From Candidatus Methanoperedens nitratireducens (lineage in GTDB: Archaea; Halobacteriota; Methanosarcinia; Methanosarcinales; Methanoperedenaceae), in assembly GCA_020724545.1 (NCBI GenBank), contig DYGR01000015.1:1-60001 (forward strand): a stretch of DNA of 60,001 nt, in the 5' to 3' direction. Shown here in pieces: positions 44,814 to 53,924 of the stretch. The stretch's first letter is position 1. Each line of letters begins with the position of its first letter. Under the pieces are notes generated by a model that worked only from the letters and a program-made list of their open reading frames with translations, was not told where the DNA came from and did not search any database. Position numbers and translations under genes: made by a program.

Positions 44814-46166
44814 ATGTCAACAAAAAATGAGACTATAAAAAACACTCTGAAAGCCACAAAAGAAAAAAGAAAAAACCAGACATGCAGAGTGTATGAGATT
44901 AAAATAGACAAATCACATCTTAACAGTGAATCAAGAGAGCATCTGCATGTTATGTTCCTTGAAGCAAAGTGGCTGTATAACCACATTCTTTCTCAGGATG
45001 ATGTTTTTGATCTGGACTTTGATTATAAGATTCAGGAAGTGCCTGTTAAAGTTAAAGATGTTTTTGATATCCGTGAATTGAACTATTTATCGTCTCAGAT
45101 GAGACAAGGCCTGATCGAAAGAACCCAGGATAACATCAGAGGACTTCATGAACTCAAAACCAACGGCCATAAGGTTGGTAAATTGAAATACAAGAGCAAA
45201 GTACATTCTATTCCATTAAAACAGTACGGCAATACCTATAAGATCCTTGATAAAAACCATATCAGGATACAGGGAATCAAGCAGAAAATAAGAGTAAGAG
45301 GTTTAAAACAAATTCCTTCTGGAGTGGACATAGCAAACGGTACACTGATCTGCAAACACGGAGAATACTATATATCTGTAACAACATACCAGACAAAAGA
45401 AAAAACAGTTATCCCCATAGGACAGCTTGGTATTGATTTAGGTCTTAGTAGGCAGATGACGTTAACTAACAGTATAGGAATCCAGTACTCTATACCTATC
45501 ACTAAAAAACTGAAAAAGCTGCACAGGAAGCTCAGCAAACAGGAGCTTCACAGCAACAACTGGAACAAAACAAGAATTAAGCTTGATAAAGAATATTCGC
45601 ATATCAACAACATCAAGGGAGATATCAAATGCAAGATAGTTTCTCATATTAAGGACAATTATGGGGTTGTCTGCTATCAAGATGAAAATGTAAAAGCATG
45701 GCAACGGATATGGGGAAGGAAAATTCTTTCAACCGCAATAGGAGGGATAATAAGCACACTTGAGAAAAAGGTGCATACTCCTGTTGGAGTGGATCGAATG
45801 TACCCTTCTACCAAAACATGCTCTGTATGTGGAAATGTCCAGGAAATGTCACTGGACGAACGAATATATGTCTGCAAGGGATGCGGTAATATCATGGATA
45901 GAGACCATAATTCTAGCAACTGTATATTGAATGAAGGATTGAGAAAAATAGGTACGGTGCGTACCGAATCAAGGGTTGCGCCCCTTGAGGACGCAGACAC
46001 GTATTGCGAAGCAATACGTGGATACGCAATCAACTGGCGTGACAGTTGGTTAACGCCTGTGGAGATTGAAGCCTCTACTTTAATGTCCCTGAAATACCTC
46101 AACAGTATCCCATACGTTAAAGCAAGTTCGGTCTATGAAACAGGAAGCTTCACAGCTTTAGCGTGA
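44814..46166 (+). CDS. tnpB: TnpB RNA-guided endonuclease (IS200/IS605 family)
   Basis: A 450-residue protein with complete RuvC residues: Asp in GIDLGLSR (about 205), Glu in YQDENVKAW (about 285) and Asp in DRDHNSSNC (about 365). The zinc ribbon CSVCG ... CKGCG lies before the last one. TnpB uses an RNA made from the element's right end to cut DNA and helps the transposon persist. No tnpA transposase is next to it, so this is a TnpB-only (IS1341-type) element. All catalytic residues are present, so it may be active. Confidence 0.93.
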   Translation: MSTKNETIKNTLKATKEKRKNQTCRVYEIKIDKSHLNSESREHLHVMFLEAKWLYNHILSQDDVFDLDFDYKIQEVPVKVKDVFDIRELNYLSSQMRQGLIERTQDNIRGLHELKTNGHKVGKLKYKSKVHSIPLKQYGNTYKILDKNHIRIQGIKQKIRVRGLKQIPSGVDIANGTLICKHGEYYISVTTYQTKEKTVIPIGQLGIDLGLSRQMTLTNSIGIQYSIPITKKLKKLHRKLSKQELHSNNWNKTRIKLDKEYSHINNIKGDIKCKIVSHIKDNYGVVCYQDENVKAWQRIWGRKILSTAIGGIISTLEKKVHTPVGVDRMYPSTKTCSVCGNVQEMSLDERIYVCKGCGNIMDRDHNSSNCILNEGLRKIGTVRTESRVAPLEDADTYCEAIRGYAINWRDSWLTPVEIEASTLMSLKYLNSIPYVKASSVYETGSFTALA

Positions 46167-46176
46167 GGTAGTTCAC
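46146..46176 (+). ncRNA. right end of the TnpB element and scaffold of its guide RNA
   Basis: After the final codons a small hairpin (TCAC ... GTGA) and GGTAGTTCAC ending at 46176 match the conserved right end of IS200/IS605-type elements. In characterised systems the omega RNA scaffold covers this region and the following 16-20 bases of flanking DNA, here from 46177, act as guide. Confidence 0.65.
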
Positions 46177-46395
46177 TATGATCCGAATGAAGCATACACA
46201 TCAAGAACTGATGCTCTTGCGTTTGATGAGATTAAAGAGCAGCCATATGGGAAAGTAAGAGAGATAATCAGTAGAGGTCTTGTCAACAGACCAGAGAGAA
46301 TAAGGTTAGCCTTTGAAACTAACAAACTTCTCTCGAATCAAAATGGCATGGCTACAGGCTATACCATGCCCATGTCTACAGACAGGGGTAGTTGA
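46177..46395 (+). pseudogene. C-terminal remnant of a second TnpB-type protein with its right end
   Basis: The frame YDPNEAYTSRTDALAFDEIK, then QPYGKVREIISRGLVNRPER, resembles the C-terminus of another TnpB group. It ends at 46395 in GGGGTAGTTGAC, again like an element right end. It lacks its N-terminal part and zinc ribbon. The first element therefore seems to have inserted into an older one. Confidence 0.6.
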
Positions 46396-46429
46396 CGTAC
46401 TTAATTCATACCAGATGGAGGAATAATAT

Positions 46430-46840
46430 TTGAACCCTGAAGAAATAGTCCGCTTATTGAATGAAGATTTTGTTCATGAGATAGAAGCAACGATGGTATA
46501 TGTTCGGAATGCTTTTGTTATGCCAGAGTGCGATTCAAGCAGAGTTACAGAGGCCATATCCATTGATGAGATGAGACATATGAACTGGCTTGCAGACCTG
46601 ATCGTCAAAAGAGGCGGGAAGCCAAGTATGGAGCACATGGAACTTGTTTTCGGAGGAGATGACCTGAAAAGCCAGTTAGAGCTGCAAAAAGCTCTTGAAA
46701 CAGAAGCTATCGAGAGGTACAAAAAGCAGATCGAGATCATAGATGATCCCGAAGTGGTAGGAATCCTGAAACATATCCTTGATGAGGAGAAACGGCACAG
46801 AAAAGAGTTCGGGATGAGGCTTGAGAGGATTACAGTGTAG
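46430..46840 (+). CDS. ferritin-like (bacterioferritin/rubrerythrin-type) protein
   Basis: A 136-residue four-helix diiron protein: LNEDFVHEIEATMVYVRNAF, ISIDEMRHMNWLADL, ETEAIERYKKQIEII and ILDEEKRHRKEFG supply the ligand Glu and ExxxH motifs. It starts at TTG after GGAGG (about 46414). The likely role is iron storage or peroxide detoxification. Confidence 0.88.
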   Translation: MNPEEIVRLLNEDFVHEIEATMVYVRNAFVMPECDSSRVTEAISIDEMRHMNWLADLIVKRGGKPSMEHMELVFGGDDLKSQLELQKALETEAIERYKKQIEIIDDPEVVGILKHILDEEKRHRKEFGMRLERITV

Positions 46841-46886
46841 ATATACATAATCAAAACGTTTAATATAACAGAGACCAATTTTTTTA

Positions 46887-48035
46887 ATGGCGAGTGGTAT
46901 GTCAGTAAAATATTCCGTTAGGTTTATTATTTTGTTCACTCTTCTCCTGATCCTTCCATCAGCGGCAAGTGCCTCTGACTTCAGGGCTGAGGAAAGGCTG
47001 GTCATCGCTGAGGGCGAGATAATAAATGATGATGTTTATTTTGCAGGGAATTCAATAACCGTAGATGGCATTATTAATGGTGATCTCATCGCCGCAGCGG
47101 GTGAGATCAAGGTAAACGGGATTATAAACGGGAGTCTTGCGGCAGCAGGGGGTTCAATTGCAGTCAACGGTAATATCACAAATGATATCAGGGCTGCTGG
47201 CGGTACTATTACAATCGACGGAAATGTGGGGGATAACGCTCTTATCTTTGGTGGGAACTTCATTTTAGGAAGAAACGCAAGTATAAACAGAGATCTGACT
47301 GTTGGTGTTGGCAACGCTGTCATTGATGGGACTGTAAACAGGGATATCAACGGAGGAGCCTCGAATATGGAAATGAGGGGTACAGCCATGGGCAATGTGA
47401 CCATGAATATAGGAAATAACATGAGGATCCTGCCAGGTGCAAGAATAGGCGGGAATCTTGTATATACGGCACCCAGACCGGCTGAGATTGCTGAAGATGT
47501 CGTCTCCGGGGATACAATCCATAGAGTACCACCTGATGAACGAAGGGATGTATTCGGGATAATAGGTGGAATAATAGGGTATCTCTGGCTTTTATTGGTC
47601 GGGATATTGTTCCTTGTTATCGCCCCCGTGGTATCTCAGAGGATCACCGATAATATTTCTGCTAACCCGTTAAAAAATCTTTTATGGGGGATCCTGTTCC
47701 TGATAGTAACACCTATCCTGGCAGTAATACTTCTAATAACTATAATCGGTATCCCTCTTGGCCTGATATTGATAGTAATCTATATCATCAGCTTATATAT
47801 AAGTAGAATTTTTGTCGGGCTCTGGGTTGGACAATATATATTTAAAACATCTGAAAAAAAGACAAGATACAAGTTAATATCCCTTGCTATCGGGTTATTA
47901 ATAGTCTTTATCGGGATTAACTTACCGATTATCGGGATACTTATTCATTTCATAGTTGTAGTTCTTGGGCTTGGAGCTATCGCATTGACTGCATATGACT
48001 ACTACAGGGGATTAAAAGGGCAAAAGTCTATTTGA
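46887..48035 (+). CDS. bactofilin-like polymer-forming protein with membrane domain
   Basis: A 382-residue protein. A signal peptide (FIILFTLLLILPSAASAS) leads into a right-handed beta-helix of short repeats (ITVDGIINGDLIAAAGEIKV, GGSIAVNGNITNDIRAAGG) and then four transmembrane helices (IIGYLWLLLVGILFLVIAPV on). The beta-helix is of the polymer-forming type but placed outside the membrane. A similar intracellular-type protein occurs at 57610-58452. The function is unknown. Confidence 0.82.
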   Translation: MASGMSVKYSVRFIILFTLLLILPSAASASDFRAEERLVIAEGEIINDDVYFAGNSITVDGIINGDLIAAAGEIKVNGIINGSLAAAGGSIAVNGNITNDIRAAGGTITIDGNVGDNALIFGGNFILGRNASINRDLTVGVGNAVIDGTVNRDINGGASNMEMRGTAMGNVTMNIGNNMRILPGARIGGNLVYTAPRPAEIAEDVVSGDTIHRVPPDERRDVFGIIGGIIGYLWLLLVGILFLVIAPVVSQRITDNISANPLKNLLWGILFLIVTPILAVILLITIIGIPLGLILIVIYIISLYISRIFVGLWVGQYIFKTSEKKTRYKLISLAIGLLIVFIGINLPIIGILIHFIVVVLGLGAIALTAYDYYRGLKGQKSI

Positions 48036-48049
48036 AATTTTAGCGGGAC

Positions 48050-48829
48050 TCATGCATGCACGTGGCGATCATATGCATGGGAGTCCACTCGTATTTCGAA
48101 TTCACAATAATCGTAACCTGTACCCCAGCATTTTACTTCTCTTACGGAATGGGATTTCCCAAGAACGGTATCCAGTATTCCGGCGATTATTCCCTCATCA
48201 CTTGGGCATAAGGGTTTTCCGATATCAGGCATTTTATGGCACTGGTAGCAATCCCTGACACGGATCCTGTCCTTCCCGATCTGCTCAACTTTACCTAATT
48301 TTAACTTACTCCAGATATCAGCGATCTCCTTGATAACTGAATCAAATTCAGATGTTTTAATCTGTTTTGAGAAAACATTCTTTCCCAGGTTATAGCCCGC
48401 GTGATACATCGGCCTGTCAAGCTCGATTCCTGATTCAATGATCGAAGATTTCAACAGACGCAAAAAAACAAGTGATACCTTATCACCGAGTTCTTCTCTT
48501 GTCTGTCCACCAAACAGGCTATTGAAAAGCTCTTTTTTTACTTCCTCATTAATCTTTTTTTCACCTGTAGCTGTTATCAATTCTGGACTTAGCGAATAAT
48601 ATTTCATCGGTATACCATGGCTCTCATGATCTACCTTTGAAATTCTGATAATCTTGCTATCTGCCAGAAGTTTTAAATGGTGTGATAATGTTGGCTTGCT
48701 TAGCTTTAGTTGACTGGCCAACTGCGTGTTTGTCATCTCCTTTTCAGCAAGGAGTTCTATTATCTTCTGCCTGGTTTTATCTGAGAATAATTTTGCAATT
48801 TTAGAATCTGGTTTTAATATATATTCCAT
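48050..48829 (-). CDS. ArsR-family regulator with V4R sensor domain
   Basis: A 259-residue protein. The N-terminal winged helix (DKTRQKIIELLAEKEMTNTQ, LKLSKPTLSHHLKLLADSKI) is ArsR type, and the C-terminal half has the V4R pattern with Cys residues (RDCYQCHKMPDIGKPLCPSD, EVKCWGTGYDYCEFEI). V4R domains bind small hydrophobic ligands or metals. The same operator arrangement occurs before this gene and before 49214, so it probably controls both. Confidence 0.92.
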   Translation of the reverse strand: MEYILKPDSKIAKLFSDKTRQKIIELLAEKEMTNTQLASQLKLSKPTLSHHLKLLADSKIIRISKVDHESHGIPMKYYSLSPELITATGEKKINEEVKKELFNSLFGGQTREELGDKVSLVFLRLLKSSIIESGIELDRPMYHAGYNLGKNVFSKQIKTSEFDSVIKEIADIWSKLKLGKVEQIGKDRIRVRDCYQCHKMPDIGKPLCPSDEGIIAGILDTVLGKSHSVREVKCWGTGYDYCEFEIRVDSHAYDRHVHA

Positions 48830-48880
48830 ATTTCTGAAATCTTTAAGATAAATCTTATAAATAGCATTGATTATATATCA

Positions 48881-48907
48881 ATCTAACTGTTAGGTAGACA
48901 TCTAACA
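48881..48907. promoter_or_regulatory. ArsR-V4R operator, copy 1
   Basis: ATCTAAC-T-GTTAGGT (48881-48895) is followed four bases later by the half-site ATCTAACA (48900-48907). It lies next to an ATATATAATC promoter element of the regulator gene on the minus strand. Confidence 0.7.
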
Positions 48908-49173
48908 ACATTATTTTAAGGCGCCTGCCTGAATTCCAATTTGATAAGAATATTTTTATACTATTTAACCTACATTCTGTACCCCTTGATTTTTCTATTT
49001 TATATTTTTCCTGATTGCGATTTTATTAAAATGGCCAAGACAAGATAATAAACCACAGAGGACACAGAGAACACAAAGGTTACAATCAGGATTTCTTAAC
49101 CTGTTATCCCGTCTAATTATTGGATGGGTTCTGATCATCAGTAAGATTTATATATCTTATTAGTTCTATAAGA

Positions 49174-49200
49174 ATCTAACAGTTAGATGTAAATCTAACA
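49174..49200. promoter_or_regulatory. ArsR-V4R operator, copy 2
   Basis: ATCTAAC-A-GTTAGAT (49174-49188) and the half-site ATCTAACA (49193-49200) repeat the copy 1 design with identical spacing. The site overlaps the expected transcription start, about 25 bases after the TATA box, as for a repressor. Confidence 0.72.
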
Positions 49201-49213
49201 TGGAGATTAGAAT

Positions 49214-49378
49214 ATGGATCTGATAAGTGAGAACAAAATCGGGATTGTCAAAGGAACGGTTGTGGAAGAAGCTGCTGAGAGCAACTTCAAAGGCGAGACA
49301 GGTGAAGTCGGGCTGTACCTTGCGATGGCAAGACATGCAAGAGCCATAGAAGGTTTGCTCAACAGGTATTTCAAATAG
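49214..49378 (+). pseudogene. rubrerythrin with large internal deletion
   Basis: The frame gives 54 residues. The start KIGIVKGTVVEEAAESNFKG and GETGEVGLYLAMARHA match the N-terminus of ferritin-like rubrerythrins, and AIEGLLNRYFK matches the extreme C-terminus. About 110 central residues with most iron ligands are absent. The joint falls at ARHA, a motif that occurs near both ends in intact relatives, so repeat-mediated deletion is likely. A GGAG ribosome binding site is present, so a short peptide may still be made. Confidence 0.7.
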
Positions 49379-49389
49379 AGGTGAGGGAA

Positions 49390-50010
49390 ATGGTCGATGC
49401 AATAGCAGATCAAACAAACGGTGTCGTAGCGGTGTTACCTGCTACCCCGGCAGGATTGATTACATCAAAGCAGCTTGAGAAAATAGCAAAAATCGCAAAT
49501 GATGGTGCGGGGCTTGTAAAACTCACATCCATGCAGAGAATGGCTATACTGGTGAAAAAAGAGCAGATCGATTCAGTTAGAGACGAGCTTGCTGATGTGG
49601 ATATGAAGGTTGGAGTTATTGGAAAAAGGGAGGTCTGGAACCCTATGGGATGCACGGGCGCACTGTGTAAGTACGCAAGGCAGGATGCTCTTGCAGACGC
49701 AATCGCGATTGCAGCACATGCAGGTACAAAAGCTCCCAGGCAGGTAAAGATCGGAGTGAGTGGATGTCAGAACTCATGTGCATGGAGCAAGGTCGTGGAT
49801 ATAGGACTGGTTGGAACCAAAGACGGGTATGATGTGTATATAGGAGGCGATGCGGGCAGAAACCCGCGCATAGGGCAAAAATTGAAAAATGTGCCGAAAG
49901 AGGAGGCAGTAAGCGTGGTGAAAGAGATAGTGGATAAGTTTAACACTTATGGAAAAGACGGCGAACATCTCTATCAGGTAGTTGAACGACTCGGGCTTGA
50001 TGTGTTCTGA
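49390..50010 (+). CDS. small sulfite/nitrite reductase-like protein (Dsr-LP type)
   Basis: A 206-residue protein with the ferredoxin-like half-domain (GLVKLTSMQRMAILVKKEQI) and the siroheme-[4Fe-4S] Cys sets GCTGALCKYARQ and GCQNSCAWSKVVDIGL. The second set has the usual CX3C spacing. The first is CX4C, one residue shorter than the common CX5C. Relatives in methanogens are stand-alone and of uncertain substrate. The ATG at 49390 follows GAGGTGA and is preferred to the GTG at 49381. It is under the ArsR-V4R operator together with the rubrerythrin remnant. Confidence 0.87.
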   Translation: MVDAIADQTNGVVAVLPATPAGLITSKQLEKIAKIANDGAGLVKLTSMQRMAILVKKEQIDSVRDELADVDMKVGVIGKREVWNPMGCTGALCKYARQDALADAIAIAAHAGTKAPRQVKIGVSGCQNSCAWSKVVDIGLVGTKDGYDVYIGGDAGRNPRIGQKLKNVPKEEAVSVVKEIVDKFNTYGKDGEHLYQVVERLGLDVF

Positions 50011-50015
50011 TCAGG

Positions 50016-50690
50016 CTATGCGAGCAGTACTGATATTATCCCGGTCAGGAATATCCCATCAAAGGTCCCGGCTCCTCCGATAGAAGCAACCGGAGCACCC
50101 AGATCCGGGATTTTTTTCAGGTTGAGAAGATCAGCGCCGATCAGGCTGCCAAGGGTGCCTGAGATATATGCAATGATGGGAGCATTCTGTGGTGAGATTA
50201 TGAGCGCCACTGCGGCTGACATTACAGGTGGGAGAAACGCAGGGACAGCGATACCAAGCCCTTTTACGGGTCGCGCAATCATATGGATTATAAGCGTCAT
50301 GACAGAGACCCCGAGCAGTACTTCGATCGGGTTAGCCCTGATGATCAGAAGACCGGATATTATTACAGGGATCACGGCACCTCCCAGATTGACAGCTATG
50401 ACTGTACGCCGCTCTTTCACAAGAGGGATCACATACCTGAACCAGTAAGAATCGATCTCTATACCTGAGACCACGGTAGTCCGGGATACTATCTGCTTAA
50501 CAGGGATGTTCACATAGCTACCAAGCAAAGATAAGAAAAGTATAAGTATAGCGTACTCTGGAGGAAACCCCAGCTTTCTGAAGGCAATGCCTATGAGACC
50601 CAGGCCTACGAGTATAAAGAGCACAAAGAGCATGAAGAATAATACGGCTATAACTGATGCTGCAAATCTTGAGTAGAATATACTGGACAT
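50016..50690 (-). CDS. DUF1614 membrane protein
   Basis: A 224-residue protein with six or more transmembrane helices (VIAVLFFMLFVLFILVGLGL, AVIPVIISGLLIIRANPIEV, GIAVPAFLPPVMSAAVALII, ASIGGAGTFDGIFLTGIISV). It belongs to the uncharacterised DUF1614 family of archaea and bacteria. The function is unknown. Confidence 0.88.
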   Translation of the reverse strand: MSSIFYSRFAASVIAVLFFMLFVLFILVGLGLIGIAFRKLGFPPEYAILILFLSLLGSYVNIPVKQIVSRTTVVSGIEIDSYWFRYVIPLVKERRTVIAVNLGGAVIPVIISGLLIIRANPIEVLLGVSVMTLIIHMIARPVKGLGIAVPAFLPPVMSAAVALIISPQNAPIIAYISGTLGSLIGADLLNLKKIPDLGAPVASIGGAGTFDGIFLTGIISVLLA

Positions 50691-50795
50691 CTGACCCTCA
50701 CAGGTATAGGTTTCTATCTGGTATGGTAATTAAGGTTTCGAACATTATACATGTGCTAAAAAGATAGCTTACGATATACATTTGCGGATCAGAAT

Positions 50796-52280
50796 TTATG
50801 CTATTATTTCTGCATTATCCGGATCAAGCCCGCTCCACTTTACTCTGTAACCCAGGAATTCAAGTATCTGGCAGTGTCCTTTCAGCCCGTATCTCTCAAA
50901 AATTTTGATTGCCTCGTTATGTTTTTTCACGCCATTCAGTTCGCTCCTGATCTCCTTGAGGATCTGATGATTAACAAGCTGATCTCCAAAAAGTAGATAA
51001 TCCCTGCTGCTGTAAGTTATTATTCTCTTCAGAGCCTCTGCACTCACGCTGTATCTTCTGGCCACTTCATCTATGTTGATAACATCGCCGTCTAAAGAGA
51101 TCTCTATATTCTCAAGCTTTGTAGATTCTTCCAGTAACTGTTCTTCTTCGTATTTTCTCAGTATTCTTATTATCTCAAGATACGGGATTTTTTTATCATA
51201 GAAGATCAGGTTATCAGTTTTGAATTCTGGGCCTGAGCATGCAAGGTTTCTGTCCACAAGAAGTATGATACTCTCTTTTAGCTGATTGATCTTCTGGATT
51301 TTATTTCTAAGGTACTCAGGTGTCCAGAAGCCGACGATCTCGACATATACCCTGCTTGCGTTTCGCTCAAGTGAGAAATCCGGGATAAAGGCATACTGGC
51401 CTGCTTTTAGTACCGCAGGCTCCCGCCTGATAGACCAGCCATTAAAATTAAGCAGGGAGAATTCCTTCTCAATGGCGCTGTCAAATGCCTCCTCAAAGAT
51501 ATCAGTATTGAATACCTGCCTGGTATCATCCAGAACAAAATCAAAAATCCTTTTTCCCTGCATGGTTTTCTTCAATATGCTTGCCCTCAGGCCCCATCTG
51601 CTTGATCTTATAATGGCTGGCAGGAGTTTTGCAAGGGATGTACCATACCTCTCAGTCAATTTGAATAAAGATATAGGCCCATCAAGGTATATTTTACCCT
51701 GCTCAATAGAGTACATGAGCCCTAGCTGCTTTATCTTTCTGAACACATGCTGGTAATTATCCTCTATCTGGATTTCCATTCCCACGGCCCGAAACAGGAG
51801 CGTCTGGGTAAGGGATAGGTTATACTGCATGAGCAGGTTCTCTGGAGTGATCGTTTGAAATTCCCTGATCATGAGATTCTCTTCCTGATCTGCCCATAGA
51901 GCTTTCTCTAAATGTTCTGGTCTGATCGAGAGTTTATCTGCTGCCCTGGACAGGATCTTCTCTCTCTCTTCCGGGCCTGTGACAATCTCTTTGCACTCCT
52001 CAAAAACCGCTCTCCTGGCAGTGATGGGATCAATGGCGGCATCCGTATCTATTACACATCTCCTCTCAAGAAGTGCAGCAAGTCCTCTAACCAGGCGATA
52101 GTTGATCTCTTCAAAGTCCCCTATTTCCTCCAGCAGTTTCCCATATGTTTTTCCAACATGCCTCTGGAATATATCAATAACCGAGCCTGCAATCTCAATG
52201 TACTCCTGATCAAGAGCAGCATAAACAGGCTCTATCTTTCCCTTATGTATTCTTGTAACGAGCAGGTCGCTTGTCAGCAT
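50796..52280 (-). CDS. bax1: Bax1 nuclease (DUF790)
   Basis: A 494-residue protein of the DUF790 family (MLTSDLLVTRIHKGKIEPVY, PDFSLERNASRVYVEIVGFW holding the nuclease Asp and Glu). Bax1 is an endonuclease that binds the XPB helicase in archaeal nucleotide excision repair. It begins two bases after the XPB gene, matching the known operon. Confidence 0.92.
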   Translation of the reverse strand: MLTSDLLVTRIHKGKIEPVYAALDQEYIEIAGSVIDIFQRHVGKTYGKLLEEIGDFEEINYRLVRGLAALLERRCVIDTDAAIDPITARRAVFEECKEIVTGPEEREKILSRAADKLSIRPEHLEKALWADQEENLMIREFQTITPENLLMQYNLSLTQTLLFRAVGMEIQIEDNYQHVFRKIKQLGLMYSIEQGKIYLDGPISLFKLTERYGTSLAKLLPAIIRSSRWGLRASILKKTMQGKRIFDFVLDDTRQVFNTDIFEEAFDSAIEKEFSLLNFNGWSIRREPAVLKAGQYAFIPDFSLERNASRVYVEIVGFWTPEYLRNKIQKINQLKESIILLVDRNLACSGPEFKTDNLIFYDKKIPYLEIIRILRKYEEEQLLEESTKLENIEISLDGDVINIDEVARRYSVSAEALKRIITYSSRDYLLFGDQLVNHQILKEIRSELNGVKKHNEAIKIFERYGLKGHCQILEFLGYRVKWSGLDPDNAEIIA

Positions 52281-52282
52281 TA

Positions 52283-53620
52283 TTACCTCATGGATTTTGC
52301 TCTTCTTCTTGCAGTACCGATCTCGCTTGTCTCTGCTGATACGATCTCATACAGGATAGCCTCCTTTCCCCTCTTCTTTCTAAGTATCCTCCCAAGCCTC
52401 TGTACAAAGGCTCGCTCGCTTCCTGTCCCGCTTATGATTATGCCCACATCGGCATCAGGTACATCGATACCCTCATCAAGGACTTTTGATGTAACAACTG
52501 CTTTATAAATACCCGATTTGAATCGCTCCAGGATCTCATTTCTCTCTTTGCTTGCTGTCCTGTAGGTAATGGCAGGTATAAGGAATTCTCTGGATATCCT
52601 GTAAACCAGCTTATTGTGCTCTGTGAAAATGAATACTCTTCCCTCTCTGTGCTTTTTCAAGATCTCAGCAAGCTTCTCTACTTTCGATGCGCTGTTCAGG
52701 GCTATGTCCCTTGCCGTATTTCTTGCAAGCAGTGCGGCTCTTGCACCCGGATCTCTTCCGCTTCTGATCACCAGTTCCTGGAAATCAGCAGGATTCCTGA
52801 TCATGATGTTATTCTTCTTAAGATATTCCGAGAAGATCCCATGGTTCAGGTTGTATTCCTCTTTCTCTTCCCTGATAAGCTCAACAGAAATCTTCTCAAG
52901 CCTGTAGGGTGAGAGATGTTCTCCTGCAAGCTCTTTTACCTTTTTCTCAAAGACCCTGCCACCCACAAGCCTGTTAAGCTCTGTATGCAGACCGTCCTCG
53001 CGCTCGTACGTGGCTGTCAGGCCCATTCGAAAAGGAGAGGCAAACATCAGGGCTATGTGCCTGTAGCCCTCAGCAGGCAGATGATGCACCTCATCAAAGA
53101 TTATGAGGCCGAATCTGTTCCCCAGCCTCTCAGCATGGATATACGCAGAGTCGTATGTGGATACGGTTATCGCCCTGATCTCCTGCTCACCTCCACCAAG
53201 GACTCCGATATCCATTTTAAACTCTTCTTTTAGCCTTGTGCGCCACTGGTTCACAAGATCAATGGTCGGTGCTACTACGATCGCCGGTGTATTCAGCAGG
53301 GATATGGCCCTTATCCCCAGGATTGTCTTGCCGCTTCCTGTAGGAAGAACAACAACGCCGCGTTTATCATTGGCAATCCAGGCATCGAGCGCCTGTTCCT
53401 GGTAATCCCTCAGTTCTATGCAGCTTTTAAGCTCAGGGCACGGTATAAGATCAAGAACGTTATCTCTGAATTCAAGGCCGGATGACCTGAGGAAATCAAT
53501 AATGTCTTTGTAGTACAGGGCCATGGCCCTGAAGCCTCTTGAGCGCTCATCCCATGTGGAGTTGGGGACCCTGACATTGCCCCGGATAATGATAGTACCC
53601 CTGTTAAATTCAAGATGCAT
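52283..53620 (-). CDS. xpb: XPB-type DNA repair helicase
   Basis: A 445-residue superfamily 2 helicase. Motif I LPTGSGKTILGIRA, motif II DEVHHLPA, the RED motif in ATYEREDGLH, and motifs V/VI in SKVLDEGIDVPDADVGIIIS and QRLGRILRKKRGKEA are all present. The first 75 residues are the damage-recognition domain. It is paired with Bax1. Confidence 0.94.
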   Translation of the reverse strand: MHLEFNRGTIIIRGNVRVPNSTWDERSRGFRAMALYYKDIIDFLRSSGLEFRDNVLDLIPCPELKSCIELRDYQEQALDAWIANDKRGVVVLPTGSGKTILGIRAISLLNTPAIVVAPTIDLVNQWRTRLKEEFKMDIGVLGGGEQEIRAITVSTYDSAYIHAERLGNRFGLIIFDEVHHLPAEGYRHIALMFASPFRMGLTATYEREDGLHTELNRLVGGRVFEKKVKELAGEHLSPYRLEKISVELIREEKEEYNLNHGIFSEYLKKNNIMIRNPADFQELVIRSGRDPGARAALLARNTARDIALNSASKVEKLAEILKKHREGRVFIFTEHNKLVYRISREFLIPAITYRTASKERNEILERFKSGIYKAVVTSKVLDEGIDVPDADVGIIISGTGSERAFVQRLGRILRKKRGKEAILYEIVSAETSEIGTARRRAKSMR

Positions 53621-53924
53621 GATAAGTAGTTAGATGGAAACAGTATAGAAAAGGCTTGCGATGGTGAAAAATCAAATTGACCATCACCTTTATAATAGTA
53701 TTCAAGAAATTTATAATTTCCTGAATAACTTCCCCTTAACTATCGTGCGGACTTACTTAGAACCTATCGAGCGAACGTATTTCAAGTATTATCTACATAT
53801 GTGGTCGGGATAGATTCTTTATACAAAAACAGGTACAACAATTTATTTAAAATAATATTTTATAACAATAGAATAGATTGATATAAGAGATAATCCTGCT
53901 GATCAGGTTTATTAAGGAGACTGT
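53621..53924. other. intergenic region
   Basis: AT-rich sequence between divergent XPB and CorA-like genes, with an AAATAATATTTTATAAC stretch (about 53850-53870) that could hold the CorA-side TATA box. No gene or repeat is recognised. Confidence 0.5.

Larger units (their letters stand above)
48830..49213. other. divergent regulatory region with dispersed repeat
   Basis: This 384-base region has an operator at each end (48881-48907 and 49174-49200), a TATA-like ATTTATATATC at about 49145-49155, and between them a dispersed repeat of the CCACAGAGGACACAGAGAAC type at about 49053. No gene is seen. Confidence 0.65.

Noticed and set aside
52614-53405. several plus-strand frames of about 100 residues
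   Set aside because: All lie opposite the XPB helicase gene and lack coding character.
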